This document shows, piece by piece, positions 8,555-17,392 of a DNA stretch of 64,000 nt; the first letter of the stretch is position 1, and each line of letters opens with the position of its first letter. The notes beneath the pieces are model-generated. The model had not been told where the DNA came from, did not search any database, and saw only the letters and a program-made list of their open reading frames with translations. The position numbers were made by a program, and so were the translations under genes. The DNA is from Oceanisphaera sp. IT1-181 (GTDB lineage Bacteria > Pseudomonadota > Gammaproteobacteria > Enterobacterales > Aeromonadaceae), in contig NZ_CP136856.1 in assembly GCF_033807535.1 (NCBI RefSeq), positions 3,028,501-3,092,500 on the forward strand, in the 5' to 3' direction.

Positions 8555-9028
8555 TTATTTATCACCAATTGAATATATGAACTTACCGATCAACTCTTCC
8601 AGCACCAATGCTGATTGAGTGTCGCCAATAAAATCACCATCCTTGAGCATGCCAATACCCATGTCTTCATCAATGAAGCCTGGGCTTAACGCCAGATACT
8701 GCTCGCCCAACAGGCCAGAAGTTTGAATGGCGGCGGTGCTACTTTGTGAGAATTCACCCGCATTGCTATTCACGCTTAAGGTCACCACTGGGGTTTGATC
8801 TTTGGCGTCCAAGCTTATGTTACTCACGCGCCCTACCACCACGCCCCCGACCTTGACTGGCGAGCGGGCTTTTAAGCCACCAATATTATCGAACTTAGCA
8901 TAGAGGGTATAACTTTCTCCTTGGCCTTGTACATTAATGCCCGCCACTTTAAAAGCGAGCAAGAGTAAGGCGCCAATTCCGGCTAACATAAAGCAGCCAA
9001 CACTGAATTCCAGTTTGCTGTATTTCAT
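8555..9028 (-). CDS. mlaD: MCE-domain substrate-binding protein MlaD
   Basis: MlaD is the hexameric MCE-domain subunit of the MlaFEDB transporter, anchored in the inner membrane with its ring in the periplasm. The product is 157 aa: a membrane anchor at about 8-27, the MCE domain at about 37-115 (YAKFDNIGGLKARSPVKVGG) and a C-terminal helix. The ATG at 9026-9028 is used; a GTG immediately upstream (9029-9031) is an alternative start. It begins a few bases after the mlaE stop. Confidence 0.93.
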   Translation of the reverse strand: MKYSKLEFSVGCFMLAGIGALLLLAFKVAGINVQGQGESYTLYAKFDNIGGLKARSPVKVGGVVVGRVSNISLDAKDQTPVVTLSVNSNAGEFSQSSTAAIQTSGLLGEQYLALSPGFIDEDMGIGMLKDGDFIGDTQSALVLEELIGKFIYSIGDK

Positions 9029-9034
9029 CACTAT

Positions 9035-9814
9035 TTATCCAAACATAACGACGGTGAGCACGAAATCTAGCCCCAATACCGCCAAAGAAGAATGAACCAC
9101 GGTACGCGTCGTGGCCTGACTGATGCCGGCCGCCGTGGGCTTAGCATCATAACCGTTAAACAAAGCAATCCAGGTTACTACCAAGGCAAACACCATCGTC
9201 TTGATAAAGCCTTGCATAATATCTTGTTTAAAATCTACTGCCGCCTGCATGGCCGACCAAAAACCGCCGGCATCGACGCCTAACCAGTCTACGCCCACCA
9301 GCTTGGCACCCCAGATGCCCACTAGGCTAAACATCAGCGCTAACAGCGGCATACTGATCATGCCAGCCCAAAAACGCGGCGCGACGACGCGACGCAGTGG
9401 GTCCACGCCCATCATTTCTAGGCTGGATAACTGCTCGGTGCTTTTCATTAAGCCAAGCTCAGCCGTTAACGCAGAACCGGCACGGCCCGCAAACAGCAAA
9501 CCGGTCACCACTGGGCCTAATTCGCGCAGCAAAGATAACGACACTAATGGCCCCAACATGCCCTCGGCACCAAAGTCCACCAAGACGTTGTAGCCTTGTA
9601 GCGCCAGCACCATGCCGATAAACAGACCGGACACCAAGATAATGGCCACCGACTGCACACCCACTACGTATAATTGCTCAACCAGCAATGGAAAATGCTT
9701 CTTCGGCCGTGGCTTACCAATGAGGGCCTGCACCAACATGATGCCAGCGCGCCCACCAGAGGTAAGGCTGGCCACGCCTTGGCGGCCAAGGCGGCCTATA
9801 ACATTAATTAACAT
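9035..9814 (-). CDS. mlaE: Phospholipid ABC transporter permease MlaE
   Basis: MlaE is the membrane permease of the MlaFEDB lipid transporter. The product is 259 aa with five to six hydrophobic segments and the family signatures FIGMVLALQGY, LLRELGPVVTGLLFAGRAGSA and ELGLMKSTEQL. The mlaF stop overlaps its start by 11 bp, indicating an operon with coupled translation. Length and motifs are normal. Confidence 0.95.
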   Translation of the reverse strand: MLINVIGRLGRQGVASLTSGGRAGIMLVQALIGKPRPKKHFPLLVEQLYVVGVQSVAIILVSGLFIGMVLALQGYNVLVDFGAEGMLGPLVSLSLLRELGPVVTGLLFAGRAGSALTAELGLMKSTEQLSSLEMMGVDPLRRVVAPRFWAGMISMPLLALMFSLVGIWGAKLVGVDWLGVDAGGFWSAMQAAVDFKQDIMQGFIKTMVFALVVTWIALFNGYDAKPTAAGISQATTRTVVHSSLAVLGLDFVLTVVMFG

Positions 9815-10604
9815 GGCCTAACGACTCCCTAAATGACGGTGCGGGATAATGAAATGCCACTGGCCCATCCGCCTGACCTTCTAAAAACTGCACCAATTGC
9901 GCGTCTGTGCTGTGGCGCAGCTCATCGGGCGTCCCAGCGGCAATCACCTTTTTATTGGCAATCACGTAGGCGTAATCGGCAATGCCCAGCGCCTCGTCTA
10001 CATCGTGGGTCACCACAATCGAGGTTAAGCCTTGGGCTTTATTTAGCTCGGCGATAAGCTTTACCAGTACCGCCATGCTGATTGGATCCTGACCGGCAAA
10101 GGGTTCATCGTACATGATTAATTCGGGATCATGGGCGATGGCGCGGGCCAAGGCGACACGGCGTGCCATGCCGCCGGACAATTCAGCAGGCATTAACTGT
10201 GCCGCACCACGCAAGCCCACCGCTTCTAACTTCATCATCACCAAGGTGCGGATCATGGCCTCAGGAAAGCCACTGTGCTCGCGCAGCGAAAAAGCCACGT
10301 TATCGAACACCGACATGCCGGTAAACAGCGCACCACTTTGAAATAACATGCCCATGCGCTGGCGTTGTTCATATAAACGCGTCCGGCCCATCTTAGGAAT
10401 GGACTGACCATCAAATAAGATTTCACCGCTGCTGGGTTTAATCTGGCCGCCAATCAGACGCAGCATGGTGGTTTTACCGATGCCGCTGGGGCCCATAATG
10501 GCAGTAATTTTACCTTTAGGGATCTGCAGACTGATGCCATCGTATAAGGTTCGCTCACCATGGCTAAAGCAGAGATCCTTTATTTCAACAAGGTTCTGGC
10601 TCAA
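9804..10604 (-). CDS. mlaF: Phospholipid ABC transporter ATP-binding protein MlaF
   Basis: MlaF is the ATPase of the Mla transporter, which keeps the outer membrane asymmetric. From the proposed TTG start at 10,602-10,604 (SQNLVEIKDLCF after the initiator) the product is 266 aa. It has Walker A GPSGIGKTT, signature LSGGMARR, Walker B LIMYDEPFAGQDP and a switch histidine in VVTHDVDEA. The TTG has a GGGGA ribosome-binding site 8 nt upstream. An open stretch to 10,676 could add 24 residues but does not resemble the family. It is the first gene of the mla-ibaG-murA cluster. E. coli's yrbG, upstream of mlaF there, is not present. Confidence 0.93.
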   Translation of the reverse strand: MSQNLVEIKDLCFSHGERTLYDGISLQIPKGKITAIMGPSGIGKTTMLRLIGGQIKPSSGEILFDGQSIPKMGRTRLYEQRQRMGMLFQSGALFTGMSVFDNVAFSLREHSGFPEAMIRTLVMMKLEAVGLRGAAQLMPAELSGGMARRVALARAIAHDPELIMYDEPFAGQDPISMAVLVKLIAELNKAQGLTSIVVTHDVDEALGIADYAYVIANKKVIAAGTPDELRHSTDAQLVQFLEGQADGPVAFHYPAPSFRESLGHVN

Positions 10605-10672
10605 ACTGATTCCCCAATGAAAAGAAGGAATTGTATGGCTTCCCCGATAGATGGGCAACTCAAATGCACTGA

Positions 10673-10743
10673 ACACCCAGCGCCAAGCGCCCAGCCCTGA
10701 CGCTCGCTCGCGTTTCTATCGCACACCTCACGCCTTCCCTAAC
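10673..10743. repeat. Heptamer-type repeats between mlaF and kdsD
   Basis: On the minus strand 10,673-10,697 reads as GCTGGGC, GCTTGGC, GCTGGGT with a 7-bp period. A short run of the other family (ACCTCAC, GCCTTCC, CTAACGG) follows near 10,724-10,744. Both types occur in other spacers of this window. Confidence 0.4.
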
Positions 10744-10752
10744 GGTATTTAG

Positions 10753-10781
10753 TCGCTTATCGCCACCGGCTTTTCTATAAT
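10753..10781 (+). promoter_or_regulatory. Candidate promoter of kdsD-kdsC-lptCAB
   Basis: A perfect -10 TATAAT lies at 10,776-10,781, 28 bp before the kdsD ATG. A weak -35 (TCGCTT, 10,753-10,758) is 17 bp upstream. The site is in the only spacer ahead of the operon. Confidence 0.5.
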
Positions 10782-10808
10782 GGCATCGCCTTAAGTTTGG
10801 AGATCACC

Positions 10809-11783
10809 ATGACTGTTGAATTTGACTACCAAGAAACTGCCCGACGCGTGCTGGATATTGAAAAGGCGGCCATAGACGGCCTTTATCAATATTTAGATCA
10901 CACCTTTACTCAGGCCTGCCAATTGATCTTTGACTGCCCAGGTAAAATTATCGTCACCGGAATGGGCAAGTCAGGCCACATCGCCCATAAAATTGCTGCC
11001 ACCCTGGCTAGCACCGGCACGCCGGCGTTTTTTATGCATCCGGGTGAAGCCAGTCATGGGGATCTGGGCATGATCGGCAAACAAGATGTGGTGCTGGCCT
11101 TGTCCAACTCCGGCGAGAGCAGTGAGATTATTTCGCTACTGCCGGTGCTCAAACGCCGCGCCATTCCACTGATTTGTTTAACCGGCAATACCCAATCCAC
11201 CATGGCCCGTGAAGCCAATGTGCATTTATGCACTAGAGTCGAGCAAGAAGCCTGCCCACTAGGTTTAGCGCCCACTGCCAGCACCACGGCGGCCTTGGTG
11301 ATGGGCGACGCACTGGCCGTCTCTTTATTAGAAGCACGCGGTTTTACCGCCAACGACTTTGCCCTCAGTCACCCGGGCGGCGCCTTAGGTAAACGCTTAC
11401 TGCTGCGTGTTAGCGACTTAATGCATAAAGAACATCTGGTGCCTAAAGTAGGCCTTAGCACGCTGATCATAGATGCGCTGCTGGAGATAGGTCGCAGCGG
11501 CTTGGGCTTTACCGCCGTGGTCGATGAGCAGAACAAGCTGGCCGGTGTCTATACGGATGGCGACTTGCGCCGTACGCTGGATCAAAAAATTGACGTACAC
11601 ACCACCACTATCGATCAGGTGATGAGTGCTAAGTGCACCACAGTGCACGCCAATATGTTGGCCGCAGAAGCAGTACAATTAATGGAAGAAAAGAAAATTA
11701 GCGGCCTCTTGGTGCTCGATGACGAGCAACACCCCATAGGCGCCTTTAATATGCATGACTTATTACTGGCAGGAGTGATCTAA
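10809..11783 (+). CDS. kdsD: D-arabinose 5-phosphate isomerase KdsD
   Basis: KdsD converts ribulose 5-phosphate to arabinose 5-phosphate, the first step of Kdo synthesis for LPS. The product is 324 aa: an N-terminal SIS sugar-isomerase domain (IIVTGMGKSGHIAHKIAATL at about 48-67, HPGEASHGDLGM) and two C-terminal CBS domains from about 205. The start at 10,809 (MTVEFDYQE) is chosen because TTTGGAG is correctly spaced before it; four upstream codons are also open. It ends in a TAATG overlap with kdsC. Confidence 0.96.
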   Translation: MTVEFDYQETARRVLDIEKAAIDGLYQYLDHTFTQACQLIFDCPGKIIVTGMGKSGHIAHKIAATLASTGTPAFFMHPGEASHGDLGMIGKQDVVLALSNSGESSEIISLLPVLKRRAIPLICLTGNTQSTMAREANVHLCTRVEQEACPLGLAPTASTTAALVMGDALAVSLLEARGFTANDFALSHPGGALGKRLLLRVSDLMHKEHLVPKVGLSTLIIDALLEIGRSGLGFTAVVDEQNKLAGVYTDGDLRRTLDQKIDVHTTTIDQVMSAKCTTVHANMLAAEAVQLMEEKKISGLLVLDDEQHPIGAFNMHDLLLAGVI

Positions 11784-12334
11784 TGGAACAATCTGCCCTT
11801 TATGGCCCCATACCCAGCAGCGTTTGGCAGCGCTTAAGCCAAATCCAGTTACTGATTTGCGATGTGGACGGCGTGCTGTCCGATGGCCTGATTTATTTAG
11901 GCAATCAAGGCGAAGAATTTAAAACCTTTAATACCAAAGACGGTTTTGGCATGAAAGCGCTGATCAATGCGGGCATAGAAGTGGCCATTATTACCGGTCG
12001 CGACTCACGCATCGTCGCGGATCGCATGGCTGCCCTTGGCGTTAAGCATGTCTATCAAGGCCAAAGTGATAAACGCCTTAGCTTTAACGCCTTGCTCAAA
12101 GACTTAAACCTTAACGCTGAGCAAGTGGCCTACATTGGCGACGACGTAGTCGACTTAGCGGTGATGGAATTATGTGGCTTAGGCGTTGCGGTCAGTGATG
12201 CCCACCCTTTAGTGCGCCAGCGCGCAGATTATGTGACGCAACTGGCCGGTGGCCGCGGCTGCGTGCGTGAACTGTGCGACCTCATGCTAGAAGCGCGCGG
12301 CATTTTGCATCTTGCCCAAGGCATGAGCGTATGA
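11783..12334 (+). CDS. kdsC: 3-deoxy-D-manno-octulosonate 8-phosphate phosphatase KdsC
   Basis: KdsC removes phosphate from Kdo 8-phosphate, the last step before CMP-Kdo activation. The product is 183 aa, a HAD-family enzyme without a cap domain. It has the DxD nucleophile motif (D27, D29 in LLICDVDGVLSDG), the motif IITGRDS and the metal-binding YIGDDVVDLAVM. It overlaps kdsD (TAATG) and lptC (ATGA), which points to translational coupling of Kdo synthesis with LPS export genes. Confidence 0.96.
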   Translation: MEQSALYGPIPSSVWQRLSQIQLLICDVDGVLSDGLIYLGNQGEEFKTFNTKDGFGMKALINAGIEVAIITGRDSRIVADRMAALGVKHVYQGQSDKRLSFNALLKDLNLNAEQVAYIGDDVVDLAVMELCGLGVAVSDAHPLVRQRADYVTQLAGGRGCVRELCDLMLEARGILHLAQGMSV

Positions 12335-12879
12335 GCCGCCAAACGATCGTCTTTGGCGCCTTGTTTGTGTTAGCGCTAATTTGTTGGCAATGGTTTAAGC
12401 CGCTGAGCGACCAGCCCGCTAATCAACAAGACTATCAGCCTGATTTTATTGCTAAAAATCTACAAAGTGTGCAATACAATCAACTGGGCTTGCCCTATCG
12501 TGGCTTAACTGCCGACTATGCGGAGCACTACGAACCGCTGACCATGACCCTAATGGAAAAACCTGTTATCTTGCTCTATTCCCCTGATGGTAAGCCCCAA
12601 TGGCAGCTCAGTGGTGACGAGGGCATGATCAACACCAATGACAATGCCATCTTAAATGGCGGCGTGGTGGGCAAAGGTCTACAGCCGGATGCGGTGATCA
12701 AGACCCTGAATACCGAATATCTGGAACTGGATTTTACGAATAATCAGCTACGCTCTAATCGAGCGGTAACACTGAGCAGCCCCAATTATCAGGCTACAGG
12801 CCTTGGGTTACTGGGACAGATTGATCAACAAACGGTGGAACTACTGCATGATACTCAGGCAACCTACACGACTCCTTAG
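12331..12879 (+). CDS. lptC: LPS export protein LptC
   Basis: LptC is a bitopic inner-membrane protein that takes LPS from LptB2FG and hands it to LptA. The product is 182 aa with one membrane anchor at about 5-22 and a periplasmic beta-jellyroll domain. The motif ALTADYAEHYE-like GLTADYAEHYEPLTMTLMEK at about 67-86 is typical. The start at 12,331 (MSRQTIVFGAL) overlaps the kdsC stop by 4 bp. Its 3' end overlaps the lptA start by about 30 bp. Confidence 0.92.
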   Translation: MSRQTIVFGALFVLALICWQWFKPLSDQPANQQDYQPDFIAKNLQSVQYNQLGLPYRGLTADYAEHYEPLTMTLMEKPVILLYSPDGKPQWQLSGDEGMINTNDNAILNGGVVGKGLQPDAVIKTLNTEYLELDFTNNQLRSNRAVTLSSPNYQATGLGLLGQIDQQTVELLHDTQATYTTP

Positions 12880-13378
12880 CCTAGTTGGCCTATTAGCGCT
12901 GGGCATCAATGTGGCTAACGCGAAAGAATCTGATTATAAAGAGCCAGTCACCATAGACTCAGGCAGCCAACTGGTAGAGCTGGCCTCAAATAAAGTGACC
13001 TTTACCGATAATGTGGTCGTGAAACAAGGCACGCTCGATGTGCGTGCCAGCAAGCTGGTGGTCACCCGTAACGACAAGGGCTTACAAACCATGACCGCCT
13101 ACGGCTCACCCGCCACTTATTATCAGGTATTGGACAGCGGTCAGCCGGTGCAAGCCAAAGCCAAGCAGATCACCTACGACATTAGAACCCGCACTATTAC
13201 GCTGCTCAAAGATGCCGAGCTTAAGCAAAATGACAACATAGTCACCGGTTATCGCATTCGCTACTACATCGATAAAGAACAGATGGAAGCCGAAGGCCAA
13301 GGCAGCTCGGGGCGGGTTAAAACTATCTTCTTGCCCGAGCAGCTGCAGAATATGAATAACAAAGAGGCTAAACCCTGA
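12848..13378 (+). CDS. lptA: Periplasmic LPS bridge protein LptA
   Basis: LptA forms the periplasmic protein bridge that carries LPS to LptDE. The product is 176 aa with a signal peptide (about 1-26, ending NVANA) and an OstA/LptA beta-jellyroll (FTDNVVVKQGTLDVRASKLVV, QITYDIRTRTITLLKDAEL). The ATG at 12,848 has a GGTGGAA site upstream and gives a proper signal peptide. Only 2 bp separate it from lptB. A slightly longer in-frame start lies inside lptC and is not preferred. Confidence 0.93.
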   Translation: MILRQPTRLLSLVGLLALGINVANAKESDYKEPVTIDSGSQLVELASNKVTFTDNVVVKQGTLDVRASKLVVTRNDKGLQTMTAYGSPATYYQVLDSGQPVQAKAKQITYDIRTRTITLLKDAELKQNDNIVTGYRIRYYIDKEQMEAEGQGSSGRVKTIFLPEQLQNMNNKEAKP

Positions 13379-13380
13379 TC

Positions 13381-14106
13381 ATGGCGACCTTAAAAGCGCG
13401 CGGATTACAAAAAAGTTATAAAGGCCGCCAAGTGGTGGCTGATGTTAGTCTCACAGTCAAAACCGGCCAAATCGTCGGCTTACTGGGCCCTAATGGCGCC
13501 GGCAAAACCACCTCCTTTTATATGATAGTGGGCCTGGTGCAGCGTGATGCGGGCAGCATTACTATCGATGACCAAGACATTAGTCATCAGCCGATGCACG
13601 TGCGCGCCCGCGCCGGCATTGGTTATTTGCCCCAAGAAGCGTCTATTTTTCGCCGCTTAAGCGTGGCCAATAATATTATGGCGGTGCTCGAAACACGAAA
13701 AAATTTAAGCGCCGTGGAGCGTGAAGAAAAAATGGAGCAGTTGCTCGAAGAATTTAATATCACCCATATTCGTGACAGCATGGGCATGAGCTTGTCGGGT
13801 GGTGAGCGCAGACGGGTCGAAATAGCGCGCGCTCTGGCCGCGGATCCACGCTTTATTCTGTTGGATGAGCCCTTTGCCGGCGTCGATCCCATTTCGGTGT
13901 TAGATATCAAAAAAATTATCCTACACCTGCGGGATCGCGGCTTAGGCGTCTTGATCACCGATCATAACGTGCGCGAAACACTGGATGTGTGCGAGCGGGC
14001 CTATATCGTCAGCCACGGCCATCGCATTGCTGCGGGCACCCCCGCCGAGATCCTGGCCAATGAGCAGGTGAAGAAAGTCTATTTGGGTGAGCAATTCAGC
14101 CTGTAG
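13381..14106 (+). CDS. lptB: LPS export ABC transporter ATP-binding protein LptB
   Basis: LptB is the ATPase of the LptB2FGC machine that extracts LPS from the inner membrane. The product is 241 aa with Walker A GPNGAGKTT at about 37-45, signature LSGGERRRVEIARAL, Walker B FILLDEPFAGVDP and switch histidine in LITDHNVRETL. It is the last gene of the kds-lpt unit; its stop lies within the first unit of a degenerate 15-bp repeat. Confidence 0.97.
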   Translation: MATLKARGLQKSYKGRQVVADVSLTVKTGQIVGLLGPNGAGKTTSFYMIVGLVQRDAGSITIDDQDISHQPMHVRARAGIGYLPQEASIFRRLSVANNIMAVLETRKNLSAVEREEKMEQLLEEFNITHIRDSMGMSLSGGERRRVEIARALAADPRFILLDEPFAGVDPISVLDIKKIILHLRDRGLGVLITDHNVRETLDVCERAYIVSHGHRIAAGTPAEILANEQVKKVYLGEQFSL

Positions 14107-14178
14107 TTATTAAGCTTTAAAGTTATGTAAGTCTGTGGTTATTAAGCCTGTACTTATTAAACCTATGGTTTTTAAGGA
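14102..14178. repeat. Degenerate 15-bp tandem repeat after lptB
   Basis: Units TGTAGTTATTAAGCT (14,102), TGTGGTTATTAAGCC (14,134), TGTACTTATTAAACC (14,149) and TATGGTTTTTAAGGA (14,164) share a 15-bp pattern, the last three directly adjoining. A separate perfect 8-bp inverted repeat (ATCGCTAT / ATAGCGAT) lies at 14,203-14,219. Neither has an obvious role; the rpoN promoter is probably in this spacer too. Confidence 0.5.
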
Positions 14179-14294
14179 TAAGGTTATTCCGCCTGTAGGT
14201 GAATCGCTATCATAGCGATGCAGCTAACCTCCTGTGCGCTTGAGATAAAAGGACTTTTGATGGATATGGAAGGACTTTTGGGAGGAATTTTTCT

Positions 14295-15755
14295 TTGTTA
14301 AAGCCAACGCTTCAATTACGTATGGGCCAGCAGCTGACCATGACGCCGCAGCTGCAACAGGCCATTCGCCTCTTGCAGCTGTCGACGCTGGAGCTGCAGC
14401 AAGAAATTCAATTGGCGCTAGAAAATAATCCCCTGCTCGAGCAAGAAGAAGCCGAAGAGCACGAGTATGACGACGCTGAACTCGATCCGCTGCCCAGCAG
14501 CCCAGACGAGCAACTGGCCACCGACAAAGCCATGGAACAGCATACCTTGTCTGACGAGATGCCCATGGACACTCAGTGGGATGATATTTATACCGCCTCG
14601 GCGGGTACCAGTGGCACCGGCGGCTTGCCCGCTGGCGTGGAAGACACCGTCTATCAAGGCGAAACCACCGAGACGCTGCAAGATTATCTGCTGTGGCAGA
14701 TGCAGCTCACGCCCTTTAGCGAAACCGACCAAGCCATCGCCTTGGCCATTATCGATGCCATCGATGAGGCCGGTTATTTAAGTTTAGATATAGACGGCAT
14801 TTTGGCCTCTGTGAGCGGTGGCGAGCAGCATATAGAAGCGGACGAAATAGAGGCGGTACTGAAACGTATTCAGCACTTTGATCCGTTAGGCGTGGCGGCA
14901 CGCAGCGTACAAGAGTGTTTGCGTATTCAGCTGGAAGCCCTGCCCGCCGCAACGCCTTGGTTAACTGAAGCACAGCTGCTGATTGAGCAGCACATGGACT
15001 TGCTCGGTAATCGCGACTATCGCACCCTGCAGCGCCTGACCAAGCTTAAAGAAGATGAGCTCAGAGATGTATTGGCCTTAATTCAGCAACTTGAACCTCG
15101 CCCTGGCAATAACTTGCTGCAACACAACTCTGAGTATGTCATTCCCGATGTAGTGGTCACCAAGCAGCAAGGGGTGTGGAAAGCTGAGCTTAATATGGAG
15201 GCGCTGCCCAAGGTGCGGTTAAATCAAACCTATGCGGCCATGGGGCAGAGCAAGCAAGGCAGCGATGGCCAGTTTATTCGCCAACATACCCAAGATGCTA
15301 AGTGGTTTATCAAAAGTTTAGAAAGCAGAAATGAGACCTTGCTCAAGGTTGCTAATTGTATTGTCGACCAACAACAGGCATTCTTTGAGTACGGAGCCGA
15401 GGCCATGAAACCCATGGTGCTCAATCAGGTAGCGGAAGTGGTTGAGATGCACGAATCGACTATTTCCCGCGTCACTACTCAAAAATTTCTGCATTCGCCC
15501 AAGGGTGTGTTTGAGTTAAAATATTTTTTCTCTAGCCATGTGGCCACCGAAAGTGGCGGAGAATGCTCTTCTACGGCGATTCGTGCCTTTATTAAGAAAT
15601 TAGTCGGGGCAGAAAATCCGGTTAAGCCATTGAGCGACAGTAAAATCGCGCAATTATTAGCCGAACAGGGGATACAGGTGGCCAGACGGACCATAGCCAA
15701 GTATCGTGAGTCGTTGGCCATCCCCCCTTCCAATCAGCGCAAACGCCTGTTGTAA
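14295..15755 (+). CDS. rpoN: RNA polymerase sigma-54 factor RpoN
   Basis: Sigma-54 directs RNA polymerase to -24/-12 promoters that need AAA+ activators. The product is 486 aa with the glutamine-rich activator-interacting region I (QQLTMTPQLQQAIRLLQLS), an acidic region II, a core-binding domain, and the RpoN box VARRTIAKYRE near the C-terminus. The start codon is TTG at 14,295, with an excellent GGAGGAAT site 6 nt before it. Order rpoN-hpf-ptsN-rapZ-ptsO is as in enterics. Confidence 0.96.
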   Translation: MLKPTLQLRMGQQLTMTPQLQQAIRLLQLSTLELQQEIQLALENNPLLEQEEAEEHEYDDAELDPLPSSPDEQLATDKAMEQHTLSDEMPMDTQWDDIYTASAGTSGTGGLPAGVEDTVYQGETTETLQDYLLWQMQLTPFSETDQAIALAIIDAIDEAGYLSLDIDGILASVSGGEQHIEADEIEAVLKRIQHFDPLGVAARSVQECLRIQLEALPAATPWLTEAQLLIEQHMDLLGNRDYRTLQRLTKLKEDELRDVLALIQQLEPRPGNNLLQHNSEYVIPDVVVTKQQGVWKAELNMEALPKVRLNQTYAAMGQSKQGSDGQFIRQHTQDAKWFIKSLESRNETLLKVANCIVDQQQAFFEYGAEAMKPMVLNQVAEVVEMHESTISRVTTQKFLHSPKGVFELKYFFSSHVATESGGECSSTAIRAFIKKLVGAENPVKPLSDSKIAQLLAEQGIQVARRTIAKYRESLAIPPSNQRKRLL

Positions 15756-15778
15756 GGTGAACCAATAAGGAAGACTTT

Positions 15779-16066
15779 ATGCAAATAAATCTGACTGGCC
15801 ACCATGTAAATATCACAGACTCATTACGTGACTATGTGCACAGCAAATTCGCCAAGCTGGAACGTCATTTCGATAATATCACCATAGTGCACGTGGTACT
15901 GACGTTGGAAAAACTGCAGCAAATTGCCGAAGCCAAAATTAATCTGAGTGGAGGTGAAATTTTTGCCACTTGTCAGCAAGATGACATGTACGCTGCCATC
16001 GACGGTTTGTTTGACAAACTCGATCGCCAAGTTATTAAACACAAAGAGAAGCTAAAGCAAAAATAA
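15779..16066 (+). CDS. hpf: Ribosome hibernation promoting factor HPF
   Basis: HPF binds the 30S decoding region and promotes 100S ribosome dimers in stationary phase. The product is 95 aa, the short enteric-type form, beginning MQINLTGHHVNITDSLRDYV with the conserved KFAKLERHFD and the C-terminal DRQVIKHKEKLKQK. It lies 23 bp after rpoN and 2 bp before ptsN, in the rpoN operon. Confidence 0.95.
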   Translation: MQINLTGHHVNITDSLRDYVHSKFAKLERHFDNITIVHVVLTLEKLQQIAEAKINLSGGEIFATCQQDDMYAAIDGLFDKLDRQVIKHKEKLKQK

Positions 16067-16068
16067 CT

Positions 16069-16515
16069 ATGGAAGTCGCCGATATATTAAGCAGAGATTG
16101 CACGCGTAGTGCCATCCCCTGCACAAGCAAAAAACGGGCGCTGGAAATTATCAGTGAACTCGCAGCCCAACACCTCAACATCAGCAGTCAACAATTGTTT
16201 GACTGCCTTTTGGCACGGGAAAAAATGGGCAGTACGGGTATAGGTAACGGTATTGCCATTCCTCATGGCCGCATTAGCAATGACAATCAAGCCACGGCCG
16301 TGCTGCTTACCTTTGCCGAGCCGGTAGAGTTTGATGCCATCGATAACCAGCCGGTTAGCCTGGTTTTTGCCTTGCTGGTCCCTGAGCAAGAGTGCAAACA
16401 ACACCTCAAAACCCTGTCATTGATTGCCGAAAAGCTCAGTGACAAACAGATTTGTAAGCAATTACGTCAAGCCAGCAGCGATGACGAGCTTTATCAAATT
16501 ATGATTTCTTCTTAA
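16069..16515 (+). CDS. ptsN: Nitrogen PTS enzyme IIA (EIIANtr)
   Basis: EIIANtr is a regulatory phosphoprotein, phosphorylated by NPr, that influences potassium transport, sigma factor balance and nitrogen metabolism. The product is 148 aa with the PTS IIA type-2 fold and the phosphorylated histidine H66 in GIAIPHGRI. It sits between hpf and rapZ and is paired with ptsO 0.9 kb downstream. Confidence 0.95.
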   Translation: MEVADILSRDCTRSAIPCTSKKRALEIISELAAQHLNISSQQLFDCLLAREKMGSTGIGNGIAIPHGRISNDNQATAVLLTFAEPVEFDAIDNQPVSLVFALLVPEQECKQHLKTLSLIAEKLSDKQICKQLRQASSDDELYQIMISS

Positions 16516-16525
16516 GGAGCATACA

Positions 16526-17392
16526 ATGCAGCTGGTGATCGTCAGTGGTCGTTCTGGTTCGGGCAAAACCGTGGCCTTGCGGGTGCTCGAAGATTTAGGC
16601 TATTACTGCGTTGATAACCTGCCCGTAGAGCTGCTACCGAGCCTCGTTAAGATGCGCCTCGATAAGCCAGGTGAAGTCGCTGTCAGCATAGATGTGCGCA
16701 ACCTCCCCGACAGCCCCGAGAAAATGGATGAGTGCTTGAATGAGGTGCGCGCCATGGAAGGCGTGAGCTTATCGAGCATTTTTATTGATGCCGATAACGC
16801 CGCGCTCATTCGCCGCTTCGGTGATACCCGCCGCTTACACCCCTTGTCGCGCTTGAGTTTGACGCTGGATGAAGCAATCCGCGAAGAAACCCATCTGCTG
16901 TCACCTTTGTCGTCGGAAGCGGACTTGCGCATCGATACCTCAGACTTAAGCATTCATGACTTAAGTGAAATTATTCGCGCCCGTATCTTGGGTAAAAAAG
17001 AGCGCGAACTAAACTGGGTATTTGAGTCGTTTGGCTACAAGTTTGGTATTTCTCAAGATGCAGACTTCGTATTCGACGCCCGCTTCTTACCTAACCCTCA
17101 TTGGATAGACGAGCTCAGGCCCTTTAACGGCCGCGATGAGCCGGTGGCCACTTATTTAAACAGCCAGCTCGAAGTCACTAAATACCTGTGGCAAATTGAA
17201 AACCTGCTGGTGACTTGGATGCCGCATTTAGAGCGCAATAACCGCAGCTACGTCACCGTCGCCATTGGCTGTACTGGCGGCAAACACAGATCCGTCTATT
17301 TAGTCGAGCAACTCGCTGCGTCATTCAAAAAGATGGGCAAAAGCGTACAATTACGCCACCGGTCGCTGGAAAAACAGCATGCAAAAAATTGA
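16526..17392 (+). CDS. rapZ: RNase adapter protein RapZ
   Basis: RapZ binds the sRNA GlmZ and delivers it to RNase E, so controlling GlmS and amino-sugar supply for the envelope. The product is 288 aa with Walker A GRSGSGKT at 8-15, Walker B-like region and the conserved C-terminal RNA-binding part (IGCTGGKHRSVYLVEQLA). It overlaps ptsO by 14 bp. GlmY/GlmZ are not found in this window. Confidence 0.96.
   Translation: MQLVIVSGRSGSGKTVALRVLEDLGYYCVDNLPVELLPSLVKMRLDKPGEVAVSIDVRNLPDSPEKMDECLNEVRAMEGVSLSSIFIDADNAALIRRFGDTRRLHPLSRLSLTLDEAIREETHLLSPLSSEADLRIDTSDLSIHDLSEIIRARILGKKERELNWVFESFGYKFGISQDADFVFDARFLPNPHWIDELRPFNGRDEPVATYLNSQLEVTKYLWQIENLLVTWMPHLERNNRSYVTVAIGCTGGKHRSVYLVEQLAASFKKMGKSVQLRHRSLEKQHAKN

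Noticed and set aside
10605..10676. N-terminal extension of mlaF to 10,676
   Set aside because: The extra 24 residues do not resemble MlaF, and the TTG at 10,604 has a well-placed ribosome-binding site.
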